NCBI GenBank assembly: GCA_903813345.2
Contig: CAIIXF020000006.1
Span: forward strand, 31,912,024 to 31,976,023
Direction: 5' to 3'
DNA length: 64,000 bases
DNA from: Owenia fusiformis
Taxonomy: Eukaryota > Annelida > Polychaeta > Sabellida > Oweniidae
A program made the position numbers and the translations under genes. Positions within the stretch are counted from its first letter, which is position 1; every line of letters starts with the position of its first letter. The notes under the pieces were generated by a model. The model was not told where the DNA came from. It saw only the letters and a program-made list of their open reading frames with translations, and made no database searches. Below, piece after piece: positions 1 to 12,100 of the stretch.

Positions 1-198
1 GTGTCGTTGGTTTTAGGTTTTATATGTTAACAAAGACACAATTCACGTATTTAGTCCCTCGCTTTTCTTACACTGACGAACGACCAATGTCAGTGTAATA
101 TTGGCAATATTAATGCCGATCGTCAGTGTAAGAAAAGCGAGGGACTAAATACGTGAATTGTGTCTTTGTTAACATATAAAACCAAAAACCATCGACAC
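1..198. mobile_element. Perfect-hairpin (foldback) MITE-like element
   Basis: Bases 1-79 and 120-198 are inverted copies with only about two mismatches, around a 40-base loop. The arms begin GTGTCG and end CACTGACGA. This is the structure of a foldback or MITE-type non-autonomous DNA transposon. The left end coincides with the window edge, so the element may extend further and no target duplication can be checked. Confidence 0.75.
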
Positions 199-644
199 AT
201 TCTCAAACTAGACTATCTTTCTTAACTTCGAGCCAAATTATTATCCACAACGTGACTTATAAGTAGGTGTAAATCGGGAAATAAAAAAATCTTACCGAAA
301 CCTAGTCCCGGAGGAAGTTCCGCCATGATACACCGACGATACGTCTGTGTAATTAGGTGGGTAGCAGTGTTAATGGGCCACTTCAATGTCTTAGCATATC
401 AAAAATATTTTGAAACATTAGTGATGTCACTAAGGTAACAAAAACTTTTTGAAAAAATTGAAATTTTTTTTTCGATGTCAATCTTTTCTAAATATGCTAG
501 ACTTAAATATTAAACCAATGTTGATTGTCTAACCAGGTTAAAAGGAAGAATATATTATGTTTTAGATATCATTGTACCATTGGTTTCTATGAGAACTAAA
601 ATTTTGAAATGCATTTTTCTCGGAACCATTTTCATGAACTGGTA

Positions 645-974
645 CAGGGGCGGATCTGGGAATCAACAAGGGGGGGGACCCAAATTTCAAGCCAGAGAAA
701 AAAACGTCTGCGCTTGCGCGGAAAAAAATTTTGGGCCCCAAAAACCCAAAAGTGGGCCCAAATTTTGAAATTTTGAGGCCAATTTTCTTCAAAATTTGGC
801 CTGAAATTAAAAAAAATTCTTTAAAAGGCCCACTAATGACCAAAAAGGCCCACTTTTTGGGGCCTGAAGGCCTTTTTTGGCCAAAAATTTTTTTGGGCCC
901 AATTTTTTTTTCTGGGCCCACCCAAGGGAGGGGAGGGCCAGGCCCCCAGGCCCCCCCCCCCTAATCCGCCAGTG
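645..974. mobile_element. Small TIR element with 5-bp target duplication
   Basis: The left end reads CAGGGGCGGATC and the right end, on the opposite strand, reads CACTGGCGGATT. TGGTA flanks both ends (640-644 and 975-979) as a target-site duplication. The interior is low-complexity, alternating poly-T/A with GGGCCC runs, and has no credible coding sequence. A related single end appears at about 9357-9400. The terminus resembles CAGGGGCGGATCC-type ends seen in animal DNA transposons, but I cannot assign a superfamily. Confidence 0.65.
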
Positions 975-1124
975 TGGTAAGTTCATTTCTCGCTTATTTA
1001 TGAACTGATTTTCTTAATTTTTTCGGCAAAAAACATTGGAGGATGAATGCTATGCATTGGTATGAATTGTGGCTAATTAAAAGATATTTGTGACCTTTTA
1101 AAGTTTTTTTTTTTAAGTGACGTC

Positions 1125-1890
1125 ATGTCTATTTTAGATACATATCCTGTTATCCGTCAAGAATTCCTAACTTATTTGGAAGGAAATACTTTTAAACATA
1201 GAATTATGGACAAAGGAAAATGGAAATTATTAGTAAATGGCCAAATTCAGTATACAGAATCAAAGACATGGCGAGAGACTGTCCACATTAATCCAAGATT
1301 ACAACGATTTTCAAATGTTCATATCGAGTATAAGCCTATTATTTATTGGGAGCTTGGTCTAAACTCTAAGATATCCCATGTTTACTTGGCGATTTGGCCA
1401 GTTACTTGCACTCCTTTTACTTTTCACTGAAAAAGAAACAAAATGCCTTGCATGTAAAAAGTTGACAATTGATATGGTCAGTCACCTTGCACTTCACTGC
1501 CAGCATGTCCGAGTTATTTACTTGAGAGAGAAACTCTTAGACGGTATTGTTGATATACTACCTATTGATTTATCAGTTCAATTATTGAACACTACTGAAG
1601 ATATTATAGTAGAAACGTTATTAGGAAGCACGACTGATGTACTTCAAAATTGCCAAGATGGTACAATTGAACAGTTCCTATTGAATAGTGCATATTACAT
1701 TGATCTAATGGTGAAAACAGTAATCAAACAAACAGAAATGTAAAAACTCTAAATGTAAATCTATATGTAACAATTAATATGTACAAATGTAAATAATCTG
1801 TTAATGTGAATTGTCTGTAATTATATGTAATGTTTAAATCTTCACCTATGTGGAGGAAATAAAGACACTGAACTGAACTGAACTGAACTA
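1125..1890 (+). mobile_element. 3' end of a non-LTR retrotransposon (LINE), frameshifted
   Basis: Two overlapping open frames (1125-1430 and 1378-1743) make one protein if a frameshift near 1400 is allowed. The second carries a Cys/His knuckle, CLACKKLTIDMVSHLALHC, of the kind found at the C-terminus of LINE ORF2 proteins. The frame ends at 1743. An AT-rich 3' UTR with AATAAA near 1857 and a short tail of GAACT repeats (about 1868-1888) follow, which is typical of a LINE 3' end. The reverse transcriptase core is absent, so this is a 5'-truncated dead copy. Confidence 0.7.
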
Positions 1891-2249
1891 TCAAAAACCA
1901 CTTTTTGAAATTTTAGAAAAAAGTTTCACATACCACACTTTGATAACATTGGGTAAGACTACAATATAAGCCAAAGTGGTTTAAACTTTATATGGGGCCT
2001 TTAACTGATTTAACATGTTTTTAACTAATAAATTATGTTAAATAGATGAAGCACATGAGTAGGAAATTCATGTTTGTAAGTCAGTTCATAAGCTAGCATT
2101 CAAAAGCAATGACTAAAATGATAGAAATCAAAATTGGGATTGTCCACTATGCTTTGAAGTTTATCCTGTGAAAATTCAATGAAAAAATATTGATAATTGA
2201 AAAGGTTATCAGGAAAAAAGAGAGGGATGACTTGTTCTGTCCAGACCAC

Positions 2250-2345
2250 TATGATATGACATGATATGACATGACATGACATGATATGGCATGATATGAC
2301 ATGATATGATATGACATGATGTGATATGACATGATATGATATGAT
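2250..2345. repeat. ATGAT/ATGAC microsatellite
   Basis: This is an imperfect run of ATGATATGAC-type pentamers and decamers. It explains the minus-strand frame rich in Ile/Ser/His/Val here, which is not a gene. Confidence 0.85.
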
Positions 2346-2403
2346 ACAATCAATAAGATGCAAGAGGAACCCAAAGGTTATGTCTGCCTACTGGTTTACT
2401 TGA

Positions 2404-2976
2404 ATGTTTCAGATTGTGCTTCTACCAGTTGTGTCAACCACCCTGGCTTACTTGAACGTTTCAGATTGTGCTTCTACCAGTTGTGTCAACCACCCTGGCT
2501 TACTTGATTGTTTCAGATTGTGCTTCTACCAGTTGTGTCAACCACCCTGGCTTACTTGATTGTTTCAGATTGTGCTTCTACCAGTTGTGTCAACCACTTG
2601 GCTTACTTGATTGTTTCAGATTGTGCTTCTACCAGTTGTGTCAACCACCCTGGCTTACTTGATTGTTTCAGATTGTGCTTCTACCAGTTGTGTCAACCAC
2701 CCTGACTTAATATTTCAGATTGTGCTTTTACCAGTTGTTTCAACCACCCTGACTTAATGTTTCAGATTGTGCTACTACATGAGATGTGTCAATCACCCTG
2801 ACTTACTTCAATGTTTCAGATTGTGCTACTACATAAGATGTGTCAAACACCCTGGCTTACTTGATTGTTTCAGATTGTGCTACTACCACTTGTGTCAACC
2901 ACGTGGCTTACTTGAATGTTTCAGATTGTGCTACTACCAGTTGTGTCAACCACCCTGGCTTACTTGATTGTTTCAG
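2404..2976 (+). repeat. 52-bp tandem array of splice acceptor plus exon start
   Basis: About 12 copies of a roughly 52-bp unit end directly at laminin exon 1. Each unit contains TTTCAG followed by a copy of the first 45 or so coding bases of that exon, which begins ATTGTGCTACTACCAGTTG. The last copy is the real acceptor and exon start (AG at 2975-2976). Nearly all upstream copies keep a consensus acceptor. Because 52 is not a multiple of 3, use of an upstream copy would shift the frame. Confidence 0.9.
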
Positions 2977-3157
2977 ATTGTGCTACTACCAGTTGTGTCA
3001 ACCACTTTGGCTTACTTGAATGGAGATGAGTCAGTCCAACAGCAGCTTCTTGAATGTGCTGAGCTGGCATCACATATGAACTACACTGCTATGAGCAACA
3101 TTAGCTGTTCAAGACTAGAATACTCTGTTATGGCTGAGTTCTATGATAGCGCTTTAG
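2977..3157 (+). CDS. Laminin exon 1 of window: LF/IV type B-like domain tail
   Basis: The 60 codons open IVLLPVVSTTLAYL and lead through two conserved cysteines (LLECAEL, ISCSRLEY) to FYDSAL at the donor. The next exon opens with a CxC laminin-EGF whose core is GGQCQCKPGV. A leucine-proline strand, then cysteines, then an LE containing GGQCQCKP is the pattern I know from the end of laminin IV type B (LF) domains in beta chains and of the related domain in alpha-3/5 chains. The assignment rests on pattern memory, not on an alignment. Confidence 0.55.
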
Positions 3158-6100
3158 GTAATCATGATCACTTCATAAAACCAATATGGTAATAGGTCAT
3201 TGATACATGTATATTGTGAAGGTTTATTACACAGTCATATGTGTTGATGTTTGGCTTTGCTAGACTAAGGTTTTCCTTAAAGATTCAGATTCTCTATCAA
3301 GAGGTTTTGCAGTTGTATATGTAAACAGTTTTGAGCCATTTCTTAAAAGAATTGTGCAGTCTGCCTAACAAAGTGCCCACTTAACATATTTTGAAAGATA
3401 ATAGTTAACATAAATTTTTACTCTAGACAATAATACTAAGTTAAAGGTATTAAAAACTATGAATTGTGCATTACTGTAGCAACAGCTCTTTTACCCTGAA
3501 TGCAGAGTCAAGTTATAAACTAGCCCCTGGTCAGTATAGACTATATTACAATTTAGCAGTCCCGCATTAACCATGCAATTATGGTAGAGGTAATGACCAT
3601 ATATAGAAAGTCCTCCGTATTTTGATGAAAAACTCTGATTAGCTTGATGAGTTCAATTCAGAGATTTATTGTAAACTGAAGATGAAGCTCTCTTTTAAGA
3701 AGCAAAGTCAAACAAATATAAAAGGGTACAGGTCTTTCAATATGGCAGTCAGATGATACAAAAAGAGTGTGACTATGCCATAAGAAAACCAACATCTTAT
3801 TATCTTAGTTTGCAATGTGTGCATGGGCTTTAGGACGCATCATGCTGTAAGATATGGCACTCTTTATGTCTATAGCTTTCATTTTATTTATGTCTATAGC
3901 TTTCATTTTATTTATGTCTATAGCTTTCATTTTACAGAATTACTCTATGAGTTTTTAAAAGTACTTGTTTCTACAATGATCTCAAAAACACATTTTTGAA
4001 TTTTTATGCCAACCTTTTAAGGTATAATTTAATATGTTGGTTAGAGTGCAGATGTGAATCTACTGGTACGGTGGCGAACACAGAGTGTGCAGGTGATGGG
4101 GGTCAGTGTCAGTGCAAGCCTGGGGTTATGCTCCTGGACTGCAGTATGTGTAAGGTCAATCACTATGGTTACAGCAGTGGAGAAGGTTGTCAAGGTAATA
4201 TTTATTCTTTAAGGGATTTAAGCCTTGGACTCAGTGCATTGTGTGCTGAACCATTCCACAAAGATGTTGGTTCCAAATCTTTGCATGACCCGGCAGGGGG
4301 AATGCAAAGTTTTGGTAAAACATCTGAGTGGAATGAAGCAGCCACAATGAATGGCCGGAGTCTTGGGCTTATTATTGCAAAATATTTTCTTTAAAATCAC
4401 CTGAAAGATACAAAATCGCTACAAGAACATATTTTCAATGAAACTTTTTGCAAGGGTCAAGTATTGGAAAACTCAATTTCATGAATCAATGACAATACAT
4501 TTACTACTATATCTAGTATCTAGAAGAAAGGTAAATAAAAATACTTCCATTTAGTTTCTCCTTGGGCTAATAACTATTTTGAAACATTGTAGTTGAAGAC
4601 TGACTGAGTGAACATGAGGTCATTGCCATACATATGCTTTGCACACATTGTTCTGTTTTAGCTTGTGGCTGCCATGAGACTGGTTCACAGAGACCATCAT
4701 GTAATGAGACTGGCTCATGTTCTTGTAAACCACATGTCATTGGGAACAAATGTGACCAGTGTGAACCTTTCCATTATGGGCTGTTCAGTGGAGGTATGTT
4801 GTCATATTTTATATTAGGGCATAAAGGGTAACATGTTAGCCCTGGACCCGATGGCTGTTTTTATGGGCTAGGGAAATATCCATTATGGCTGCTCAACTCA
4901 AATACCAGTTGACAGATTTTAATTTGCTCAAACATTACATACTGATGAATTAAGGATTGGAGTTACAATGCATGCTCTTTTCAAGATGGACATTGAATGC
5001 AGAATGAGCACCATTTTTCATTAAATTAATATTTATTTTTGAGAACTAACAGCTGTTGGATTCAGGCTGTCTCATGGAAAGATAACCTCTGTTCTAGGTG
5101 CACTGAGATCCCAATATGACTGCTCTATTTTAAATATTATAGTATATTTGGGAAACATCATACATCGCAATATTCGTGTAATACCATTGATTTTAAATTC
5201 TGTTTATATCATACCTGAAAAACAGGATATGGTCTAACAGTTTCCTATAAAAATGATAAATATTATATTATGATGTGTGTGCCTCTGTTCTAATTGCAGG
5301 CAGTGGATGTAAGGCCTGCACGTGTAATTTGCAGTATTCCTACAACAACAGCTGTACAGATGATGGCCAATGTCCTTGTAAACAAGGCATAGGTGGAGCA
5401 ACATGTACACAATGTCTAGATGGGTAATTCGATCAGCTTTACAACATTTATATTTTTACTTTGTGTGTCACAACCAATAAAAAGGAACATTGTAAGCAGT
5501 TCATATATTGAAAATGACTAATGTCTCTAGTTGGCCATTTTTAGACTAATGGTTTAAAGACTGATGCCAGTCATTCAATGATACATGTACTTGATTGGGA
5601 TATCCTGGCTAAATTATAGGAGCATTGTACATGGGTTTTCAAATATGTCAGAGGGAGCATGGGATTATGCCTGATTGTATCGTGGGGCAACCTTGCTTAT
5701 ACATTTGATGATGTATTGATTTTTATGATAATGTGTATTTATGATACTGTAGATATTACAATCAGACTAGTGATGGATGCACATCATGTGATTGTCATAT
5801 AGATGGCAGCACTACTGGTAGATGTGATAAGTCTATTGGGGATTGTTCATGCAAACTCCACACAACTGGAGAGAAATGTGACCAATGTCAACCAGGTATG
5901 TTGCTAATTTGGTTTAGTTTGAGTTCACATACATGTGCATTAGATTGAAGGCATGGTATTTTGTATATGGTGTTAATATGAAACTCCCTGATCTTGTGTT
6001 TTTTATTGTGATTTTAGTTTCTAAAAGGGTACATAGATGTTAACATTGTTTTTTGTGAGTCAGACCAGAGTTTGGGAAAGTGGAGCTTTGTTTTCATTAT

Positions 6101-9100
6101 ATTGGATAGGCACTTATGTTTTTGTTTTAAAGTTGTTTTTGTTCACATGGTGAGCTTTTGTTATCATCACCTGTCTGTCTGTCCATCTGTCTGTCTGCTT
6201 CAGTTGCTCTTTAACGAAACATGTGGGACAGTGTATCTATATATTACAAGATGTCCGTCTGTCTGTCCATCTGGCTGTCCATCAACACATTTGTAGCTAG
6301 CTCGAAATCCTTCTCGACAATTGAAATGGTTTCACATTTAAAATGTGTCTATATAGTGTCGTCAATTTTTCCATCAATGGCGTTTCAAAAGCTCACCTAG
6401 TTCCAAAGTGGCAGCCATTTTATTGTGAAAAAGTCAGGTTTTGGCTCATTTTGGTCATTACTCCACAAGTGTTCCACCAATTTGCTTGAAATTGTACAGG
6501 TATCTTTATTTATAGGTTATAGATACTGTCTACAAGTTTTGACTAAATGATAAGCAAAGATTCAAAACGGCCACCACTTTTATTGTGAAAAAATTAGGTT
6601 TTCAGCCTGTTTTTGGTCATAACCTCACAGTATACCATCAATTCGCTTGAAATTGTACTTAATTTTTAGATTATCAATAATGTCTACAAGTTTGGGCAAA
6701 ATATGGTGCAAATATTTAAAATTGCCACCAGTTTTATAGTGGAAAAACCTGAGGCTTTTAGATATCTTTTTATCATAAATCCACAAGTATTCCATCAATT
6801 ACAGATTCTGTACCTTAATTTTCAGGTTATCAATAATGAGTCTATAAGTAATACCACACCATGTAAGCCCAGTACCCAAGGTACTATTTTTAATGCTTCA
6901 AGTTTTGGTCTTTCCCTTTTGCAGAATATTTTGGACTGGGACAATGGAGTCCAGATGGATGTATGCCATGTTTCTGTTCGGGACATTCTGATAACTGTTC
7001 ATCCGCCCCAGATTACATACTGGCTTCAGTTAAGAATCATTGGTCTTATAATGATGGATCTGCCATTGAAGATAGATGGAGGATGGAGGATGAGAATGGC
7101 ATGGCAGTTCCCGTTGCTTATCCATCAATATCATTTCAAGATAAATGGCAGTGAGTACTTTACATTTGGCCATGCACCTAGTCATGTTACATCACATCAT
7201 GAACTGAAAACAGACATCAAATAGGCCCAAAAAAGATGGCATATGTATAAATATCTTGGAGTAAGGATGAATTCCATTTCATTATCCCATCAAACGAAGT
7301 TTGGGGATACATTTGTATAGAGAAAGGCCCTGTCCATCTGAATAAAACACTGTTGGGCAAATATTGTTAATATTTCATATGTGATGCCCCATTACCAAGT
7401 TCTGCTCAAAAGCCAATTTTTGAAATTACCATCAGTTTAAAAATGGCTGCCATTTAAGTGCCAGTTATTCAGTAAGTCTAGTCAGAATGAAGGTCTGAGC
7501 ATGCATTCAGAGGGATTTTATGGGACATAAATTTTCATGTATCTTGTATGATATTTGTATGGATCATTAGTTCATTACTAATATTAAGTATTTTTTATCT
7601 AAAACTCTAATATAAAATATGTTTTAATGAAAATGCAACATTAATTTAGTTGAAAATCAAATCATTTTGATTATCTTGATACATTTTCTTAGATTTGTAA
7701 TGAGGATAATAAATGATGCCACCATAGAGAAACGTCAAGATGTCTACTTCCTTGTGTCCAGTCAGTACCTTGACGACATGAGATCAGCCTATGGCTTCAA
7801 CTTTACTCTAGGGATTGCAATGGCCATACCTGGTATTACAAACTACACTGCTAACATCTCTTCCCTAGAACTGGTGGACCGTTCAGCTGGGGATGTTGTC
7901 TTAGTGGGAAGTCATGTTGATTTTACATTGGTTGCATCCCTGCCAAGCTTGCCTCAGATAACCCCTACTCAATTCACTGTAAGATCCCTAGCAATATGCA
8001 AATATGAATATGTGATAGATTAACATTACCATTTTATTATACTTCTCCAGTATATGTACTGTATAGTTTATGTCCTGAATAACAGTCTCAGCTAGAATAT
8101 GGACTAGAACAGGGCAGAAAATGCTAGGTTCAGTTTGTCAGTTTTCTATTAATTTTGCATATACAAGGGTTGATTCAAAAGTTTTGCACCGTTTGCTCTA
8201 AAAATCTTAATATTTTATGAATATTGTTCATATTTGACCTGCAGGCCTGTCAACTTGGGAACACCTAACATGAGTGACATACAAATGTTGAACACCTCCC
8301 CTCAAAATGTGGACACCTTGGTCCAAATCTGAACACCTTGGCTCACAGATTGAACAAAATATAGTTCGAGTAAAATGTGTGACTTATATGGTATCTGCAT
8401 GAAAAGTCCGAACGGAATGCATTCATTTTTTTTGGCGTTTGTTTTTTTGCTGTATCGGCGATCGCTTTTTGAAGTTTTTCTACAGAAATATTTTTGCTTG
8501 ACAATAATTAGTTAAAATGACTATTTGTGTGACATATTCTGTAACGCAAAAACAAATCAAATTTCCCAGCAAATGCGTGACAAATACTCAAATTGCGGGA
8601 CAGTTGGACGGCCTGGGCCAGAACCATCCCATTAGTTGCCGCTGTGTTAAGGCATGCACATATTTTCATGGTAGTTTGAGTAAGTATTAAGGTAAGGAAT
8701 GGCGCGTTGTCGAAATGGAACTGGATTTTAAGCTTATCGGGCTGCTTTTGGCGCAAGGCATTCTTCAGGTCAGTGACATGAAAGTTGCCAACTATAGCAT
8801 GTATGATATCACATCACAAATATAGCATTGGTCTAATGAAAAAATAATTGATTAACAGGCATGACTGACACCTGTATTACTCATATTTTGAAGACTGGAG
8901 CTGCTGAGGAAACTTGAATACTACCAAAATATTCGTAATGAGAATCTTGTAGAAATAATTTTACAAAATTTTTCCACTGCAGGCAACATAGTTTGAATAA
9001 TGGCTGCCAATCCTCCTTGGTTAAATCTTGGTCAAATGTAATTTATTGCTTATTTTTACACAAAATGAAACTACTATACAAAATATCAAGTATTGATTAA

Positions 9101-12100
9101 GTTAGAGCATATAGTGCATTACTTCATTTTTATTGAAATTCAATTCAAATTTATTGCTTATTTTTACACAAAATGAAACTCCTATACAAAATATCATGTA
9201 TTGATTAAGTTAGAGCATATAGTGCATTACTTCTGGGTTAAGGCCTAATATGAACAATATTCATAAAGAAATAAGATTTTTAGAGCAAATGGTGCAGAAC
9301 TTTTTAATAAACCCTCGTATAGTCTGAGAAGGTAAAAACCAAAACTAAACTCACCAGCGGATCTAGAAAGGGGGCGTGGGGGGCGCACACCCCCCTAAAA
9401 AGTCGGAAAATTTGTGTGTTTGCCTCATCGCTTTTTACAAAATTTGATTCTTCGCTCAGAAAAAAATATAAATACAGGTCCCATTTTGTACACTTTTGAC
9501 ATTATTCCCCTGCATGAATATGCTCAGAAAACTACATGTATTATATGTATTTCAGAATTTGCCTATGATTATATTTTTAGTTTAATGTGCATGAGAGTCA
9601 GTGGAAAGTGAATTTCACTACTAACAGAGGTGCCACCTATAGAGAGATGCTACAACTATTAGCAGATTTAAAAGCAATACGAATCCGTGGAAAATACAGC
9701 AATGTAAGAACTTTTCATCTTTTAGCAAATTCACAATAATTATCTACATGTTTTTGATAACTTTGTATCAATAATTTCCCAAGTGAAAAAAATTTCACAC
9801 AAAGAATTACATCTATTAAAAGTTTGATGCAGTGTGGCTTTACATTATTTATCTGAAATTTACATTTTAATAGTAAATGTATGAAAAAACAACTGAAAGT
9901 TTAAATTAAAATGTAACCATCTTTGTCATACTGGAATAGAGGAGCCAGTGTTGTTTATGCATAATACTTTAATTACACCGGTTAATTAACGATTTTAGGT
10001 AAGCAATGTCAATGTTGATATCTACTATGCACAAATGTTTTTCTCAGTGAGGGACAACTCAACTGGAGCAGCCATTGTCAACAATGTAGAGCAATGTGTA
10101 TGCCCAATTGCTTATATGGTGAGTATGAGTCCGTTTGGAGCAGATTATGCCCAATTGGTTATATAGTGAGTTTCTCTAGAGCAGTGTATATATGCCCAAT
10201 TGGTTATATAAAGTATGTCTCCATCAGTGTATATGCCCAATTGATTATACATAGTGAGTATCTCTCGAGCGGTGTATATGCCCAATTGATTATTATAGTG
10301 AGTATCTCTTGATCAGTGTATATACCCAATTGATTATATAGTGAGTATCTCTTGCCCAATTGATTACATAGTAAGTATCTCTCGAGCGGTGTATATGCCC
10401 AATTGATTATACATAGTGAGTATCTCTCGAGCGGTGTATATGCCCAATTGATTATTATAGTGAGTATCTCTCGATCAGTGTATATACCCAATTGATTATA
10501 TAGTGAGTATCTCTCGAGCGGTGTATATGCCCAATTGATTATACATAGTGAGTATCTCTCGAGCGGTGTATATGCCCAATTGATTATTATAGTGAGTATC
10601 TCTCGATCAGTGTATATGCCCAATTGATTATACATAGTGAGTATCTCTCGAGCGGTGTATATGCCCAATTGATTATTATAGTGAGTATCTCTCTAGCGGT
10701 GTATATGCCCAATTGATTATTATAGTGAGTATCTCTCTAGCGGTGTATATGCCCAATTGATTACATAGTGAGTATCTCTCGAGCAATGTATATACCCAAT
10801 TGATTATATAGTGAGTATCTCTCGAGCAATGTATATACCCAATTGATTATATAGTGAGTATCTCTAGAGCAATTGTCATATTATCCTTTTGATTTTTGTA
10901 TCTTAAGAATGCAAAACTGCTTTTTGCATGTATATACATTATATTGTTTCCATGTTTTTGTCTTAGGGCCAGTTCTGTGAACAATGTGCTCCTGGTTACA
11001 GACGAAAAATCCTAAATGGTGGTCCTTATTCCGAATGTATTCCATGTGATTGCAATGGACATAGCACAGAGACATCTTGTGATGTCGAGACAGGGACATG
11101 TTACTGTGCTCATAACACCACAGGCACGCACTGTGAGAAGTGTGTAGAGGGATTTTTTGGTACACCCACCGAAGGCACCCCATGTAAGTTTTCAGGCACC
11201 CCATGAAGTTAAGTTTTCTGAATTCGTTAAAAATTATTTTGTCAGTTTGCTACTTTGAGAGAACTCTAAGGTCCAATTATTACCATTGAGTGCATATGCA
11301 TGTATCAGACACAAATCCATGATTTTGTGTTTGGGGGGGGGGCACTTGATAATGCCTGTGGTGAAGCTAATGCTCACTAATTAGCATTTAGTGAGCACAG
11401 CGAACTAGCACCAGAATAGGGGGGTTCGAAAAATTTCGAAAATTGCCACTGTGTATGGATGGATCTAGTGTCTATTTAGTGTAAACGGTCAAATTATTAT
11501 CAATTAGTGCATGCACATGTATGAGTCCAATTAGCATTTCTTGTAAATAAATTAAGGCAATATATTTCCAGATGATTGTTCTCCTTGTATGTGTCCTGGC
11601 AATGTTATAGAGGGAGACTTAAATGTGTTTGCTTCAACATGCTCAGTGAAAGGTGACAGCCATATGTGTCACAACTGCACCGAGGGCCATGGGGGTGACA
11701 GGTGTCAGGTCTGTCTACAAGACTGGTATGGACAACCAGAGAATGTCTCGGTAAGCTTTACAATTTTCACAGGAACACGATTAATATAATAATGACAAAA
11801 TTAACTAAGATTGTTAGGGAAGTAATATATTTCTAGATGTCCATCCATCTGGCCAACCATCAGTTCTTTTGTCTTGGGAATAACTTCAGTATAAGTGAAC
11901 CATTTATCTTCATATTTTGTGGAAAAATATATGTTATGAAATAGTAGTATTCTTCATTTCCAAAAAGCCTCACACTAATAGAATACTTCTGTTTACCAAA
12001 AAGTATAGTTGAAATGTGGTTTTAAGACTTAAAAATTGGTAGGGCCTCCGATCAAAGTTTTGGTTATATGCAAAATTCAGAGTAACAGCATGCTTGACTC

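Noticed and set aside
562-964. Overlapping GPKK/FGPK-rich frames on both strands
   Set aside because: They are translations of the low-complexity GGGCCC/poly-T interior of the TIR element at 645-974.
6703-7224. 173-codon plus-strand frame
   Set aside because: It runs through repeat and intron into laminin exon 6 in the wrong frame. The real frame contains the PCFCSGHSDNC motif.
10204-10668. 154-codon minus-strand frame with repeats of NQLGIYTDREI type
   Set aside because: It is the reverse reading of the donor-derived minisatellite after laminin exon 9.
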